A stretch of DNA of 64,000 bases from Deinococcus aquaticus (GTDB lineage: Bacteria > Deinococcota > Deinococci > Deinococcales > Deinococcaceae), in contig NZ_CP115168.1 in NCBI RefSeq assembly GCF_028622095.1, positions 1 to 64,000 on the forward strand, read 5' to 3'. The notes below the pieces were generated by a model. That model saw only the letters and a program-made list of their open reading frames with translations, was not told the DNA's origin and ran no database searches. The translations under genes and the position numbers were made by a program. How positions within the stretch are numbered: the stretch's first letter is position 1; every line of letters starts with the position of its first letter. Positions 1 to 9,735 of the stretch are shown piece by piece.

Positions 1-682
1 CAACCTTCAATTTGTTGAGGGCATCCTGTCTCGCTTGTGCCTCAACTGCTTCGGCAGCAGCACGCTCTTCCTCCTCACGACGCCGCTCCTCTTCAATCCT
101 TCTAGCCTCCTCTGCCTCTCGTGCCGCCTCAGCTTTCGCCGTAGTCACGGCATTTGTACGCTCTTGCTGTCCGATAGCGGCACCTGCTAGGCCAGAACCT
201 ATGAGAGCGACGAGGCCTAAGACGACGGGCAGAATGGGCTTCTGCGGGGTCTGCTGCACCTCTTTAGATTGGTCTCGTACGGCTGCAGACATAGCCAACA
301 GGATGACGCCGATCACCATCATCGGCAGTCCCCATGAAATCTGAACGGCATTGAGGAGAGCTTCGCTCAAGCCGCCAAATGGATTGTCAGCCAGCTTGAT
401 CTTTGCGGCTTCCTGTGCGCCCACCATGGTGAAGTAGAAATTCAGGGTTGTGTAGAGCAGGACTCCCCCGGCAGCACCAGCAATGATCCACATGCCGTTC
501 CAACGCCGTAGCAATGCTGTTGCTAGTGCGATGCCCGCCAAGATGAGCAAGATGACGCCGTTGCCGATTCCGCGGTTAAACAGGCTTATGCCGCCCGCGA
601 CAGGAATGGTCAAAAATGGGCTAAACACTCCGATACAGAGGAGTGTGGCACCAAGCACCGCCAAGATAAGTTTGATTTGCAT
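1..682 (-). CDS. Partial membrane protein with charged coiled coil
   Basis: Reading the minus strand from an ATG at 682 gives 227 residues with no stop before the window edge, so the C-terminus is missing. The N-terminal third has hydrophobic segments at about residues 3-28, 37-52 and 60-75. Two more follow at about 106-122 and 143-163. From about residue 175 it becomes a Glu/Arg/Ala-rich stretch typical of a coiled coil. I do not recognise the family. It lies 144 bp downstream of the 827-1345 gene on the same strand and may belong to the same transcript as the restriction-modification cluster. A small membrane anchor with a cytoplasmic coiled coil is the most that can be said. Confidence 0.6.
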   Translation of the reverse strand, partial: MQIKLILAVLGATLLCIGVFSPFLTIPVAGGISLFNRGIGNGVILLILAGIALATALLRRWNGMWIIAGAAGGVLLYTTLNFYFTMVGAQEAAKIKLADNPFGGLSEALLNAVQISWGLPMMVIGVILLAMSAAVRDQSKEVQQTPQKPILPVVLGLVALIGSGLAGAAIGQQERTNAVTTAKAEAAREAEEARRIEEERRREEEERAAAEAVEAQARQDALNKLKV

Positions 683-826
683 ACGCCCCCTTGATCTGTC
701 TACATCGTTTCACAAACCTTGGGAGCCTACTTGCTCATTTGCGTTCTGACGGGGCCTCGTGGAGACTGAGGATGAGTCGGTACAGAACTCATTGAGCCTG
801 CCCGCGTAAAGAATCAGCGAATTCGA

Positions 827-1345
827 CTATTCCCAGTGCTGCCGATCTGGATCATTCCACCAATCACGTTGGGCTAATGGCTCAGTAGGTTTGCCTTTCC
901 GATTTGACTGACTGGGCTGCGCCTGACTTGACCCCAGTTTGATCACTCTTTTTAAAGGGGTGTCGTACAAAAACGTCAACCCTTCGTCTCGTAAAGATGC
1001 GATGAATTTTATTCTTTTCCGCCCAGATGGCTCTGTTGCTTCTTTAAAAATTTTATCGATATTATTTTTAATATCAGTGTTAACAACTCGGAGCTCTGCT
1101 GATATCCCGGCAAGGATTTCTCTGTCTTGATCCGGAATTCCGATGTGGCCGCCATGGATAAATAGTAATCGCTCATCCAGGGTGGCAACGATTCTCCCGT
1201 CGGACGCTACGCCGTATATCTTAATAGATCCAAAATTAAACCTCGCAACTTCAAATAGAGAAATCAATCTATCGTTCTTTAATATCAGGGCAAGCTGTTT
1301 TAATTTAGTAAAAGATGCAACTTTTACTTCCATTTTCTGATCCAC
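827..1345 (-). CDS. Hypothetical protein, 172 aa
   Basis: Unrecognised protein. The GTG at 1345 is preceded by a plausible AAAGGTGGG ribosome site; an ATG at 1333 is the alternative. The sequence is a mixed soluble fold with no signal peptide or membrane segment and a basic, low-complexity C-terminus rich in Ser, Gln, Lys and Trp. The coding DNA is clearly more AT-rich than hsdM nearby, suggesting recent acquisition. It follows the ankyrin gene by 61 bp on the same strand, so it may be a late gene of the type I modification cluster. No function can be assigned. Confidence 0.6.
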   Translation of the reverse strand: MDQKMEVKVASFTKLKQLALILKNDRLISLFEVARFNFGSIKIYGVASDGRIVATLDERLLFIHGGHIGIPDQDREILAGISAELRVVNTDIKNNIDKIFKEATEPSGRKRIKFIASLRDEGLTFLYDTPLKRVIKLGSSQAQPSQSNRKGKPTEPLAQRDWWNDPDRQHWE

Positions 1346-1406
1346 TTTGGAAACCCACCTTTATATTTCGGATATCGCATTATAAAAGCTTAATTTCCGA
1401 AGATTA

Positions 1407-2060
1407 TTACAGATTTTGAATACCACCTGTCGAGACGAGGCGGCGTTCTTCTGACCCTTCAACGACCCGGATCCAGCTGTCGACGATGCAGATGGGTTCG
1501 CCTGCGACCTGTCCGAGTTGGAGGTGGAAGCCGCCGTACATGCCGGGGATGGGGAACCAGAGCTCGTTCCCCGGTGTTTCCGTCAGGAGTTCCAGCGGTG
1601 GGAAGCGCATGGTGGTGCCGTCCAGCAGGTGCTGGATGTCCTCGCGGTCGCGTATGACCTGGTGAACTCCGGCTTCCACGGCGGCCAGCTTGGCAGCAGG
1701 GAAGGTCAGGGTGGGCTTGGGCGTCAGCAGGTCCAGGAGGTGCTCGTGCCCACGTTGACGGGCAATGTCGACCGCCTGCTCACCCGCTGTGGTGCGCAGA
1801 GTGCGGAGTGCCCCGAGATCCAGCAGCGCCTGCATGACCTCGGCGGGCGCGCCGCCGTGGGCCGCCTGGTGCAGGGGCGCGTAGCCGCTGGTGCCGCCGA
1901 GACGACCTGCGTTGATGCGCCCCTGGTCGCGAGACAGGAGGTCCAGCAGGCGCGCCCACTGGTAATCCCTGGCGGCGTCCGCCACAGCGTGAGCAGCCTC
2001 CACGTAAGACTGCTGGAAGGCATCCAGGTCGTTCCTGCCGATCCAGTGTGGGGCACTCAT
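1407..2060 (-). CDS. Ankyrin-repeat protein
   Basis: 217-residue protein with ankyrin-type helices. The stretch from about residue 60 to 112 contains a clear repeat (SGYAPLHQAAHGG, then QALLDLGA), followed by a second weaker unit (GEQAVDIARQRGHEHLLDLL). The start codon overlaps the hsdS stop (ATGA), so it is translationally coupled to the modification genes. The C-terminal half (about 115-217) has no recognisable domain. Ankyrin proteins mediate protein contacts. Its place in the operon suggests a partner or regulator of the restriction-modification complex, but that is inference from position only. Confidence 0.75.
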   Translation of the reverse strand: MSAPHWIGRNDLDAFQQSYVEAAHAVADAARDYQWARLLDLLSRDQGRINAGRLGGTSGYAPLHQAAHGGAPAEVMQALLDLGALRTLRTTAGEQAVDIARQRGHEHLLDLLTPKPTLTFPAAKLAAVEAGVHQVIRDREDIQHLLDGTTMRFPPLELLTETPGNELWFPIPGMYGGFHLQLGQVAGEPICIVDSWIRVVEGSEERRLVSTGGIQNL

Positions 2061-3409
2061 GCGGGAGTGCTCTCTGGAGCTTCGACAGCGTGCTCCCAGT
2101 CGCTGACGTCCAGTTCGCCGGATAGGAGACGGGGGAGAAGTGTATTCCGGATGTAAGCGAGTTCAATTGATTCAAATGTGCACATTTGTATCTTTTCTAT
2201 TATCGGCGCAACCGCTGAGCTATATGCGGTTGCTAATGTCTCCGGAGGCAATATGAGCGGATACGCCGCAAGGTCACGCCAAGAAGCTCGTGGCATTCGC
2301 GTTCCCCCTGATGCCCCTGCCATAGCGTCTATGAATTCATCGCTGCTAACTAAAAAAAGTGCGTATTCTTTCCAATTTATTTTGGGTTTCAAAATCAATA
2401 TATCAATTGAAGAGATCCCGTCAAATGGAGCAATGCCAACCTTTTTGAAATACGGCCTTAGTCTACCAAAAAGAACTTCGCCTTTTTCGAAAATTACTTT
2501 TCCGCTGTCTATATCTTCAGCTTTACCCCACGAATCTAATCCAATTGAGCCCCTGGGCATATGCTCTAGCCCAATATATGGCGTCCTGCCATCAATGCTC
2601 TGCGGATTGACCGACCGTCGGGGGTTTTCTACCATTGATTCTACTTGACTAATCCTCCAACCCTCCGGAACCTCCTTCCCGTCGACCTCCACGAATCGGT
2701 CTGGGAAGAGGGCGGCGGTTTCGGCGTCCATGCCTGCGGGTTGTTCGCCGCGTTGTTTGGCGTGGACGGGGTCGAAGTCGATGAACCAGCTTTTGAACAG
2801 GGCGCGGGCCATCTGCTCCAGCGTGCGGTTCATCTGACGATTAAGCTCGATTTTATTTTCGAGAGCGTCTGCAATGCCAACAATGTTATCGCGAACTCCT
2901 TTTTTTGGCCAAGGCAAAGGAAGTTCTTTGATTTCCTTAAGATTCAGCGTGGCTTGCACGGTTGTATTGGCCCATGCTCGCATAATTTTTTGCAGGGGTC
3001 CCGTGCTTAATACTAGTCGAACATATTTTGCTTCTGCGTATGGGGAAATTCGCAGAACTCCAATCGCTCGCGCCGGATTCCAACCCTTTGCCCATTCCGG
3101 GACTACGGCAACACGTCCGATGTCTCCCACGAGAGATATTAGTAGTTCTCCACCTTCAAGAATAGTTCGCTTATATTCTTGATTGACTGATTTAGAAATA
3201 CGAAATTCAGGAGAGTTCTCGATCCGATTGCCCGTTAAATCACCTGCGCGGATCAAGGGAATTCCTTCAGGGTCATGCTTGCCTGGATACATAACTCCAA
3301 CTGAAATTCCTCTTTCGCTGGAAAGAATTTGGCTTAAATTTATGACTTCCCAATCATCAGGAATCGGTGGGAAATCAAATTCCCGCAGCAGCCTCTCTCT
3401 ATTACTCAT
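2057..3409 (-). CDS. hsdS: Type I restriction-modification specificity subunit
   Basis: 450-residue S subunit that selects the DNA target for the HsdM methyltransferase. Two target-recognition domains begin with the usual openers (PDDWEVINLSQ near residue 17, and PEGWRISQVE near 248). Conserved helical spacers follow each: NRQMNRTLEQMARALFKSWF around 190-210, and RNTLLPRLLSGELDV near the C-terminus. The DNA over both recognition domains is much more AT-rich than over the conserved helices, the usual sign of domain shuffling. The start overlaps the preceding nuclease gene by 8 bp and the stop overlaps the ankyrin gene by 4 bp. Confidence 0.93.
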   Translation of the reverse strand: MSNRERLLREFDFPPIPDDWEVINLSQILSSERGISVGVMYPGKHDPEGIPLIRAGDLTGNRIENSPEFRISKSVNQEYKRTILEGGELLISLVGDIGRVAVVPEWAKGWNPARAIGVLRISPYAEAKYVRLVLSTGPLQKIMRAWANTTVQATLNLKEIKELPLPWPKKGVRDNIVGIADALENKIELNRQMNRTLEQMARALFKSWFIDFDPVHAKQRGEQPAGMDAETAALFPDRFVEVDGKEVPEGWRISQVESMVENPRRSVNPQSIDGRTPYIGLEHMPRGSIGLDSWGKAEDIDSGKVIFEKGEVLFGRLRPYFKKVGIAPFDGISSIDILILKPKINWKEYALFLVSSDEFIDAMAGASGGTRMPRASWRDLAAYPLILPPETLATAYSSAVAPIIEKIQMCTFESIELAYIRNTLLPRLLSGELDVSDWEHAVEAPESTPA

Positions 3410-4430
3410 TTAGTTCACCCAGCCCTATCTCTATTTCTTCAATGCTAGGGAGTCCGCTCTTAAGCTCTTCAGGTAGAGCCTGATTCAATTGATAAGTGCT
3501 CACACCTAGCGGCTTGTCCATGTCGCGTAGGGCGTACTCCGCGATCACCTTGTTCTTCGTGCGGCACAGCAGCAGACCGATGGTCGGCGCGTCCTGTTCG
3601 TGCCGCAGCAGGTCGTCAGCCGCGCTCAGGTAGAAGTTCATCTTGCCGACGTACTCGGGCTTGAACTCCCCGATCTTCAGGTCGATCACCACGTAGCAGC
3701 GCAGCTTCAGGTGATAGAAGAGCAGGTCCAGGTAGAAGTCCTCCCCGCCCACCTCCAGGTGGTACTGGCTGCCCACGAACGCGAAGCCCACACCGAGTTC
3801 CAGCATGAAGTCCCGCAGGTGCGCCAGCAGGCCCCGTTCCAGGTCGCGTTCCAGCGCCTCGTCATGCAGGCTCAGGAAGTCGAAGGTGTACGGGTCTTTC
3901 AGGAGTTGCTGCGCCAGTTCCGACGTGGGCGCAGGGAGCGCACGGTCGAAGTTGGTGGTCGCCTGCCCCTGACGGTCGATCAGGCGGGTGTCCATCTGAT
4001 GGATCAGGACGTTGCGGCTCCAGCCGTGCTGAATGGCCGCGCGGGCGTACCATTCCCGCTGCGCCGGGTCTTTGAGCTTGTCGAGCAGAGCGACGTTGTG
4101 GAACCAGGGCAATTGTGCAGCAAGCTGCTGCACAAATTCAGGGTCCGGCCAGGCCGCTGCGAAGGCCCGCATGTACTTCAGGTTCCGGGGGCTGAAGCCT
4201 TTCATGTCAGGGAACTCGGTTTTCAGGTCCCGGGCGAGCTGGTCAATGACCTTCGCGCCCCACCCCTCCTGGGCCTGCCGCGCGAGGATGCTCTGCCCGA
4301 TGTGCCAGTACAGCAGCACCAGTTCGCGGTTGACGGCCAGCGCCGCCCGCGTCTGTGCGCTGCGGATGCGGCCTTTCAGGTCCCCGAGCAGCGCCGCGTA
4401 ATCGTCGGGGAGGGTCAGGTCACTCGCCAT
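3402..4430 (-). CDS. DUF1016/YhcG-type PD-(D/E)XK nuclease
   Basis: 342 residues from the ATG at 4430, which overlaps the hsdM stop by 11 bp. This start was preferred to an upstream in-frame codon at 4478 that would overlap hsdM more. An N-terminal helical DUF1016 domain (about 10-160: [13 protein letters not shown], then [13 protein letters not shown]) is followed by a nuclease fold at about 200-320. That fold contains YLDLLFYH and VVIDLK, matching the catalytic D and D-x-K positions. Such proteins are often encoded inside type I restriction-modification operons. With no hsdR in view, this is the only obvious nuclease in the coupled set. Confidence 0.9.
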   Translation of the reverse strand: MASDLTLPDDYAALLGDLKGRIRSAQTRAALAVNRELVLLYWHIGQSILARQAQEGWGAKVIDQLARDLKTEFPDMKGFSPRNLKYMRAFAAAWPDPEFVQQLAAQLPWFHNVALLDKLKDPAQREWYARAAIQHGWSRNVLIHQMDTRLIDRQGQATTNFDRALPAPTSELAQQLLKDPYTFDFLSLHDEALERDLERGLLAHLRDFMLELGVGFAFVGSQYHLEVGGEDFYLDLLFYHLKLRCYVVIDLKIGEFKPEYVGKMNFYLSAADDLLRHEQDAPTIGLLLCRTKNKVIAEYALRDMDKPLGVSTYQLNQALPEELKSGLPSIEEIEIGLGELNE

Positions 4431-6048
4431 AGCCGAGCCTGTCCAGGTTCGCCTTGATGACGGCCTGCAGGCGGTCACTCTCGGCGAACTGGGCGCGCAG
4501 CTCCCCGCTGAGGCGCGTCATCTTCTCCGCGAAGGGTTCGCTGTCCTCTTCCTTGGGCGCGGCCCCCACGTAGCGCCCGGGCGTGAGCACCCAGCCGTTC
4601 TTCTCCAGGTCGTCGATGGTGGCGGCCTTGCAGAAGCCGGGCACGTCCTCGTACTCGCCGTCCCCGTCGCCACGCCAGTTGTGGTACGCCTGGACGATCC
4701 GGGCCCGGTCCTTGTCCGTCAGGTCGCGTTCGGTGCGGGTGCGCATGTACCCGAGTTCACGCGCGTCGATGAACAGCACCTGCCCGCTGCGGTCGCGCAG
4801 GGGGCGGCCTTCCTGCCCGGTGCCGCTCTGCTTGTTGTTCGCGAGGATCCACAGGCTCACGGGAATCTGCGTGGTGTAGAACAGCTGCCCCGGCATGGCC
4901 ACGATGCAGTCCACCTTGTCCGCCGCGAGCATCCGCTTGCGGATCTCCCCTTCCCCACTCTGGCCGCTGCTCAGCGACCCGTTGGCGAGCACCACGCCCG
5001 CCGTGCCGCTGGGCGCGAGGTGGTACAGGATGTGCTGCAACCACGCGTAGTTGGCGTTCCCGGCCGGAGGCGCCCCGTACCGCCAGCGTGGGTCGCTCTG
5101 CAGCCGCTCCCCGCCCCAGTTGCTGATGTTGAAGGGCGGGTTGGCGAGCACGTAGTCCGCCCGCAGGTCCGGGTGGAGGTCCTGGTGGAAGGTGTCGCCG
5201 TTCTCCTTCCCGAGGTCCGCGTCGATGCGGCGGATCGCGAGGTTCATCCGCGCGAGCTTCCAGGTGGTGTAGTTGCTCTCCTGGCCGTACACGGCGATGT
5301 CCCCGATCCGGCCCTTGTGGGCCTCGACGAACTTCTCGCTCTGCACGAACATCCCGCCCGACCCGCAGGCCGGGTCGTACACGCGGCCCTTGTACGGGGC
5401 GAGCATCTCCACCATGGTCTGTACGACGCTGTCCGGCGTGTAGAACTCCCCCCCGAGTTTGCCTTCCGCGGCGGCGAAACGGCCCAGCATGTACTGGTAC
5501 ACCTTGCCGAGGAGGTCCGTCTCGGCCTTCAGGGCAGGCTGGTCGCTGAACAGGTCGCTCTGCTCGGTGACGGTGCCGCCCGTGCCGTACTTGCTGATCT
5601 CGTCGATCAGCCCGCCGATCACGCGGTGCGGGAGGCTCGGGCGGGCGTACCCGGTGGGGAGCATTCCCGCGAGTTGCTTGGCGTTCTCCTTCTCCAGGGC
5701 GGCCATGGCCTTGTCGACCAGGCTGCCGATGGTCGCTTCGCGCGCGTGGTCCTTCAGGGTGTCCCAGCGGGCCTCGCGCGGCACCCAGAACACGCCCTCG
5801 GCGAGGTACTCGTCGCGGTCCTCGGCCGTCTCCTCGCCCTCTTCGGCCTTGAGTTTGTCGTAGAGGGTGGTGAAGGCGTCACTGATGTATTTCAGGAACA
5901 CCAAGCCGAGCACGACGTGCTTGTACTCGGCGGCGTCCATGTGGCCGCGCAGCTGATCGGCGGTGTTCCACAGCACTTCTTCAATGCGGGGCGGGGCGGC
6001 CGCCTTGCCTGCACGCCGCGTCCCGGTGGTCTTACTGGAAGTCATCAC
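4420..6048 (-). CDS. hsdM: Type I restriction-modification methyltransferase subunit
   Basis: 542-residue N6-adenine methyltransferase. An N-terminal helical domain contains [14 protein letters not shown]. The SAM-binding motif I is seen as [11 protein letters not shown] near residue 215, and the catalytic NPPF motif as [10 protein letters not shown] near 303. Length and order match the family. It starts with GTG at 6048 (an ATG lies one codon inside) and is the first gene of a coupled set: hsdM, DUF1016 nuclease, hsdS, ankyrin. The genes share overlapping stops and starts, so they are very likely co-expressed. Host protection is expected from HsdM2S alone even if restriction is lost. Confidence 0.95.
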   Translation of the reverse strand: MMTSSKTTGTRRAGKAAAPPRIEEVLWNTADQLRGHMDAAEYKHVVLGLVFLKYISDAFTTLYDKLKAEEGEETAEDRDEYLAEGVFWVPREARWDTLKDHAREATIGSLVDKAMAALEKENAKQLAGMLPTGYARPSLPHRVIGGLIDEISKYGTGGTVTEQSDLFSDQPALKAETDLLGKVYQYMLGRFAAAEGKLGGEFYTPDSVVQTMVEMLAPYKGRVYDPACGSGGMFVQSEKFVEAHKGRIGDIAVYGQESNYTTWKLARMNLAIRRIDADLGKENGDTFHQDLHPDLRADYVLANPPFNISNWGGERLQSDPRWRYGAPPAGNANYAWLQHILYHLAPSGTAGVVLANGSLSSGQSGEGEIRKRMLAADKVDCIVAMPGQLFYTTQIPVSLWILANNKQSGTGQEGRPLRDRSGQVLFIDARELGYMRTRTERDLTDKDRARIVQAYHNWRGDGDGEYEDVPGFCKAATIDDLEKNGWVLTPGRYVGAAPKEEDSEPFAEKMTRLSGELRAQFAESDRLQAVIKANLDRLGYGE

Positions 6049-6288
6049 CGCCCATTCTAGGCCGCCTCAGACCACAAATCTGCCGCAAGTGCGACGCAGA
6101 CGTGTTCGGCATTCCGACGGCTGGGCTGACGCGGCATCCTGAACCTTCTGCGGTGTTCTCTGGTGCATCTGGTCCGTCTGTCGGTAGCGGTTCGACGTGG
6201 TGCATTTCCAAGCACGGGAATCCATTCTTGGAGCTGATCTGTCAATGTTGGCTGTGCTCCGGACGTGAACCCCTTACCCTGGCATCCG

Positions 6289-7476
6289 ATGACCACACCA
6301 TTCTGGGGCGACTGGCAAGATGCGTTCACCACGCTGCGGCACGAACAGGGTGAGTGGTGGATCGTGACCCCCTTCCTGACGCGGACGGACCTGATCAACG
6401 AGCCGTCACAGACCCGGGTGCTGACCACCCTGTCGAACCACAAACTCGCCACGAACGACATTCAGAGCGCCGCACAGGAACGGACGCTGGACGCGCTCAG
6501 CTTCCTCCTGGACCACAATGTGGAGGTCCGCCTGCTGCCTGACCTGCATGCCAAGGTTTACCTTCGCCGCACACCTGCCGGGGCAGTGGGATTCCACGGG
6601 TCGGCGAACCTCACCTCGAAGGCCCTCTCGAATCACGAAGTGATGTCCGGTCCAGTACCGTTCGGTTCTGAATTTCTGGATCACCTGGACGCGCTGTGGG
6701 ACCGTGCCAAGCCACTCAAGCACATTCACCTGCAGGAAGCGCGGGATCAGGCGCGTCAGGCACGCGAGCAATTGGCCGCGTTCGCTGGTCTGGTGCCGGG
6801 CGTGAGCGTCTTCGTTCTCGACCGGGAGTACGGTCTGGGCAGCTTCGCCCTGACCAACCGCCGCCTGCGCCTCCCGCCCAACGAGCAGCAGAACGGGTAT
6901 TCACCTGCTCGCGTGGATTTCATTCACAGGGACAGGACGCGGTCGATCACTCAGCTGGTGAGCCGACGCATCGAGCAGCTCCGACAACCCCGGCGCGCGG
7001 CCCCACCCCTGGCAACATGGCTCACGCACACGACCAACATGTTCGCGGTCAGGGCTGATGATGTCCGTCAGGTCCGCAGCGCCCTCACCAGCATTCAGGA
7101 AGAGGTTCAGGCCGCCTCGATGAAACTGGCGCGGGACAATCCGGAGTTGCTGACCGACTTCCTGCACCGCCTGCAGACCTGGATGGACGACCGCTCGGTC
7201 GACACGTCAATTCAGCAGGAGATTGAACGGGACGCCAGGGACGCCTACCGGGAGGTCATTCTCGGTGGGGAGGTGCAACTGCGGTACTCGGAGCTCGCTG
7301 CTCAGTGGCCTGCGGTGGATCACCCGTGGCGGCCCCTCTTCACGGCGATGGTAGAGCAGACGCAGGTGCCGTTCCTCGACAGCATTGTGGCCAGCTCACG
7401 AAGCCAACAGGGAAATGGCGCCAGCCCAGCGCCGTGCGAAACCACGGCGGAGGGCGCACCAGACGAACACAGGTAA
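6289..7476 (+). CDS. Phospholipase D-like domain protein
   Basis: 395 residues from the ATG at 6289; a GTG at 6265 is an alternative and neither has a clear ribosome site. The N-terminal third has a PLD-type half-site: LPDLHAKVYLRR followed by GFHGSANLTSKAL, giving the H-x-K and the downstream GSxN of the family. Only one such half-site is visible, so an active enzyme would probably need to dimerise. The rest is helical with no recognised domain. It is divergent from hsdM with about 240 bp between them. PLD-type nucleases occur in restriction and other defence loci, so a defence role is plausible but unproven. Confidence 0.75.
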   Translation: MTTPFWGDWQDAFTTLRHEQGEWWIVTPFLTRTDLINEPSQTRVLTTLSNHKLATNDIQSAAQERTLDALSFLLDHNVEVRLLPDLHAKVYLRRTPAGAVGFHGSANLTSKALSNHEVMSGPVPFGSEFLDHLDALWDRAKPLKHIHLQEARDQARQAREQLAAFAGLVPGVSVFVLDREYGLGSFALTNRRLRLPPNEQQNGYSPARVDFIHRDRTRSITQLVSRRIEQLRQPRRAAPPLATWLTHTTNMFAVRADDVRQVRSALTSIQEEVQAASMKLARDNPELLTDFLHRLQTWMDDRSVDTSIQQEIERDARDAYREVILGGEVQLRYSELAAQWPAVDHPWRPLFTAMVEQTQVPFLDSIVASSRSQQGNGASPAPCETTAEGAPDEHR

Positions 7477-7850
7477 GTTCTGCAGGCTGTGGATGACGCG
7501 GATTGAGTACCGGGCTACCCGGCCAGATGGCACGCGGAAAGGCCTTCTCCCCCATTTGACCTGACCTACGAAGCACTTCAGGCAGGCTACTGTGATCCAC
7601 AGCGTACCGTTCGTCGTCGTGCGGGTCGCTGCGGCCCAGGCGATGGTCGGTTGCGCCGAAACCGGAGCGCTGCAGGCCAATGGTGACTGGCCCGGCCTGG
7701 GGGCCGTGTGGGCAGTGGTGGGGGCGGGCGTGGTGGGCGCCGCCGACGTGAGCAGGGCCGCGAGCATGCCCGCTGTGTGCGGGCAGTCAGGTTCGTTGCC
7801 TCACAGGCCGCTCTCCCCTGCTCCCGGTGCCATGCCCGCCCGGTCCCGCT
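7477..7850. other. Stretch without a supported gene
   Basis: Short open frames exist on both strands but none shows a recognisable domain, good start or coding character. The region separates the PLD-like gene from the end of parB. Confidence 0.5.
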
Positions 7851-8726
7851 TTACCCTTCCAGAAGGCGGCTGAGTTCCTCCATCAGGACCCTGGCCCGAT
7901 CGGCGTCGTTCCCGGTGAGCTGGTGGGCGCGGCGCAACTGGCGTTGGAGGGTGGTCGCGGCTTCCTGGATGGGCGCGGAGCTGATCGGCGTGAGGGCGGC
8001 GCGCACCTGCGCGGCCGTCCAGCGGCCCGCCACGGCTTCGGCGAGCACCTGCGTGCGGACCTGCGGGGTGGTGGCGCGGGCCAGTTCGTATGCGGCTTTC
8101 AGGTCTAGCCGGCCGCTCTGCACGGCCTGGAGTTCATCCGGAGTGAAGTTCAGGATCTTGGCGCGCTGCAGGGACCAGACGCTCACCCCCGTTCCGAACG
8201 TGCTCCTCAACCAGTCGTTCAGTCCGTGCGTGTCCTCTTCGCGTCCTTTGCGCAGGGCGTTCAGGTGCCGCAGCAGTCCGGCCTGATCCAGTCCGGTCAG
8301 GTCGCGCATGAGCGCGAAGCCCGCCAGGGTCTGCTCGATCAGGCTGGGGTTGGTGCGCTGCGCGTTTTCCAGCAGGGCGAGCTGCCGGGCGCGCCGGTCG
8401 TCGATCTGCCCGAAGTGCCGGACGGGCACGTCCGGCAGCGCGGCCGCCTGTGCGGCCCGCAGGCGGCGCTCCCCGGCGATCAGGTGCAGCGTGCCGCCTG
8501 GACCTTCCCGTACCCACAGGGGCGTGAGAATGCCGTCCGCTTCGATGCTGGCCCGCAGGCCGGCCAGCGCGTCGTCACTGAACGCCTGGGCGTCCACCTG
8601 TCCGCGGGGGTTGAAGTCCGACAGGATCTGGACGCGGCCGGTGGGCACGGTCGTGTAGACGGCGCCCGTGGTGAGGGCCTGGAGTTCCGCGACGGGCGGC
8701 ACCATGTGCGCGAAACTGCGCTTCAC
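7851..8726 (-). CDS. parB: ParB-family partition protein
   Basis: 291-residue centromere-binding protein. The N-terminal ParB/Srx domain is clear: FNPRG near residue 40, GILTPLWVRE near 65, and the arginine motif LIAGERRLRAAQ near 82-93. A helix-turn-helix region follows (LTGLDQAGLLRHLNALRKG), then a C-terminal helical domain. The GTG start overlaps the parA stop (GTGA), so the pair is translationally coupled. Together with ParA it should segregate this replicon. Its binding site is not certain; the large palindromes at 11528-11949 are candidates. Confidence 0.92.
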   Translation of the reverse strand: MKRSFAHMVPPVAELQALTTGAVYTTVPTGRVQILSDFNPRGQVDAQAFSDDALAGLRASIEADGILTPLWVREGPGGTLHLIAGERRLRAAQAAALPDVPVRHFGQIDDRRARQLALLENAQRTNPSLIEQTLAGFALMRDLTGLDQAGLLRHLNALRKGREEDTHGLNDWLRSTFGTGVSVWSLQRAKILNFTPDELQAVQSGRLDLKAAYELARATTPQVRTQVLAEAVAGRWTAAQVRAALTPISSAPIQEAATTLQRQLRRAHQLTGNDADRARVLMEELSRLLEG

Positions 8727-9727
8727 GCGCGCCCGCCCTGCAGGAGCGCCACCAGCGCGTGGGTCGTCTGGCGCAGGTCACCGCTCACCTTCGCGCCGGG
8801 TTTGCAGAGCACGGCGGGCTGGCGCGTTTCGGTCGCGGCGCCCATGGTGGCGAGACTGTCGCGGATCACGGGCAGGACCGGGGCCAGGGCGCTGAGTTCG
8901 GTGCGCAGGTGTTCCAGCAGCCCCTTGTGGTGGTTGACGTCCTCGCGGATGCGGTTGGGCACGAAGGCGCGCAGGGACAGGTCCGGCGCGATGGTGCGGG
9001 CGACCCGCACGAGTTTGAGCAGCACGTCGAGGTTCTCCAGACCCTTGACGCCGCTGACCGGCACGAGGAGGTGGTCGGCGGCGGCGACGCTGGCCGTCAG
9101 GAAGTTCGTGCGCTGCGGTTTGGTGTCGAGGAGGACGAAGTCGTAGGGGCGCTCCATCCCGGCGAGGTAGGCGTCCAGGGCGTCGCGCAGGTTGGCGGCA
9201 CGCGCGAAGTCGTTGTTCAGGATGCTGTCGACGCTGTTCAGGGCGTCGTTGGCGGGCCAGATATCGACCCCTTCGACGTGCATGGGTGCGGGCAGTGGCG
9301 GGGGCGTGTCACGGCTGAAGACGGTGCCGACCGTGGCGGCCTCGGTGTGGGCGGGGCTGGCGGGGTCGTCGTGCAGGCCCAGGGATTTGGTGAGGCTGGC
9401 CTGCGGGTCGAGGTCCATCAGGGCGACGCGGTAGCCGTCCAGGGCGAGGCTGTAGGCGAGTTCGCGGGCGACGGTGCTCTTGCCTTCCCCGCCGGAGGCG
9501 TTGGCGATCACGAGGCGTTGGGTGGGCATGCGGGGCTCCTTGTCGCGCTGCGCGCGGGCGCGGGTCATCTGGAGGAACCAGTAGTCGCGCATGGGAATGA
9601 GGGCGGCGGTGGGGTGCTGGTAGCGTTCGATCAGGAACCGCTGGCCCTGTTCGACCTGCGCCAGTGTCTCGAACAGATCGGCCCGGAGTGCTGAGGTTTT
9701 CAGGGGGCGGTCGTCCACGCCCTGCAT
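8723..9727 (-). CDS. parA: ParA-family ATPase with Phd/YefM-like N-terminal domain
   Basis: 334 residues from the ATG at 9727. Residues about 8-52 read like a Phd/YefM antitoxin DNA-binding domain (LKTSALRADLFETLAQVEQG, then IPMRDYWFLQ). A ParA ATPase follows: SGGEGKST P-loop near residue 79, LMDLDPQASLTKSLGL near 104, and YDFVLLDTKP. The deviant Walker A of ParA normally starts with a lysine (KGG); here it is a serine. The two TGTACA-core palindromes lie just upstream of the start, so the N-domain may autoregulate the operon, as helix-turn-helix ParA proteins do in other plasmids. The ParA assignment is firm; the Phd reading is by motif. Confidence 0.9.
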   Translation of the reverse strand: MQGVDDRPLKTSALRADLFETLAQVEQGQRFLIERYQHPTAALIPMRDYWFLQMTRARAQRDKEPRMPTQRLVIANASGGEGKSTVARELAYSLALDGYRVALMDLDPQASLTKSLGLHDDPASPAHTEAATVGTVFSRDTPPPLPAPMHVEGVDIWPANDALNSVDSILNNDFARAANLRDALDAYLAGMERPYDFVLLDTKPQRTNFLTASVAAADHLLVPVSGVKGLENLDVLLKLVRVARTIAPDLSLRAFVPNRIREDVNHHKGLLEHLRTELSALAPVLPVIRDSLATMGAATETRQPAVLCKPGAKVSGDLRQTTHALVALLQGGRA

Positions 9728-9735
9728 TCTGAAAT

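Noticed and set aside
4681..6060. 459-residue plus-strand frame
   Set aside because: It is the complement of hsdM, whose motifs and operon context are clear; the frame is Val/Arg/Gly-rich shadow sequence.
7592..7873. 93-residue plus-strand frame after the PLD-like gene
   Set aside because: Hydrophobic but low complexity, overlaps parB, no ribosome site or homologous style.
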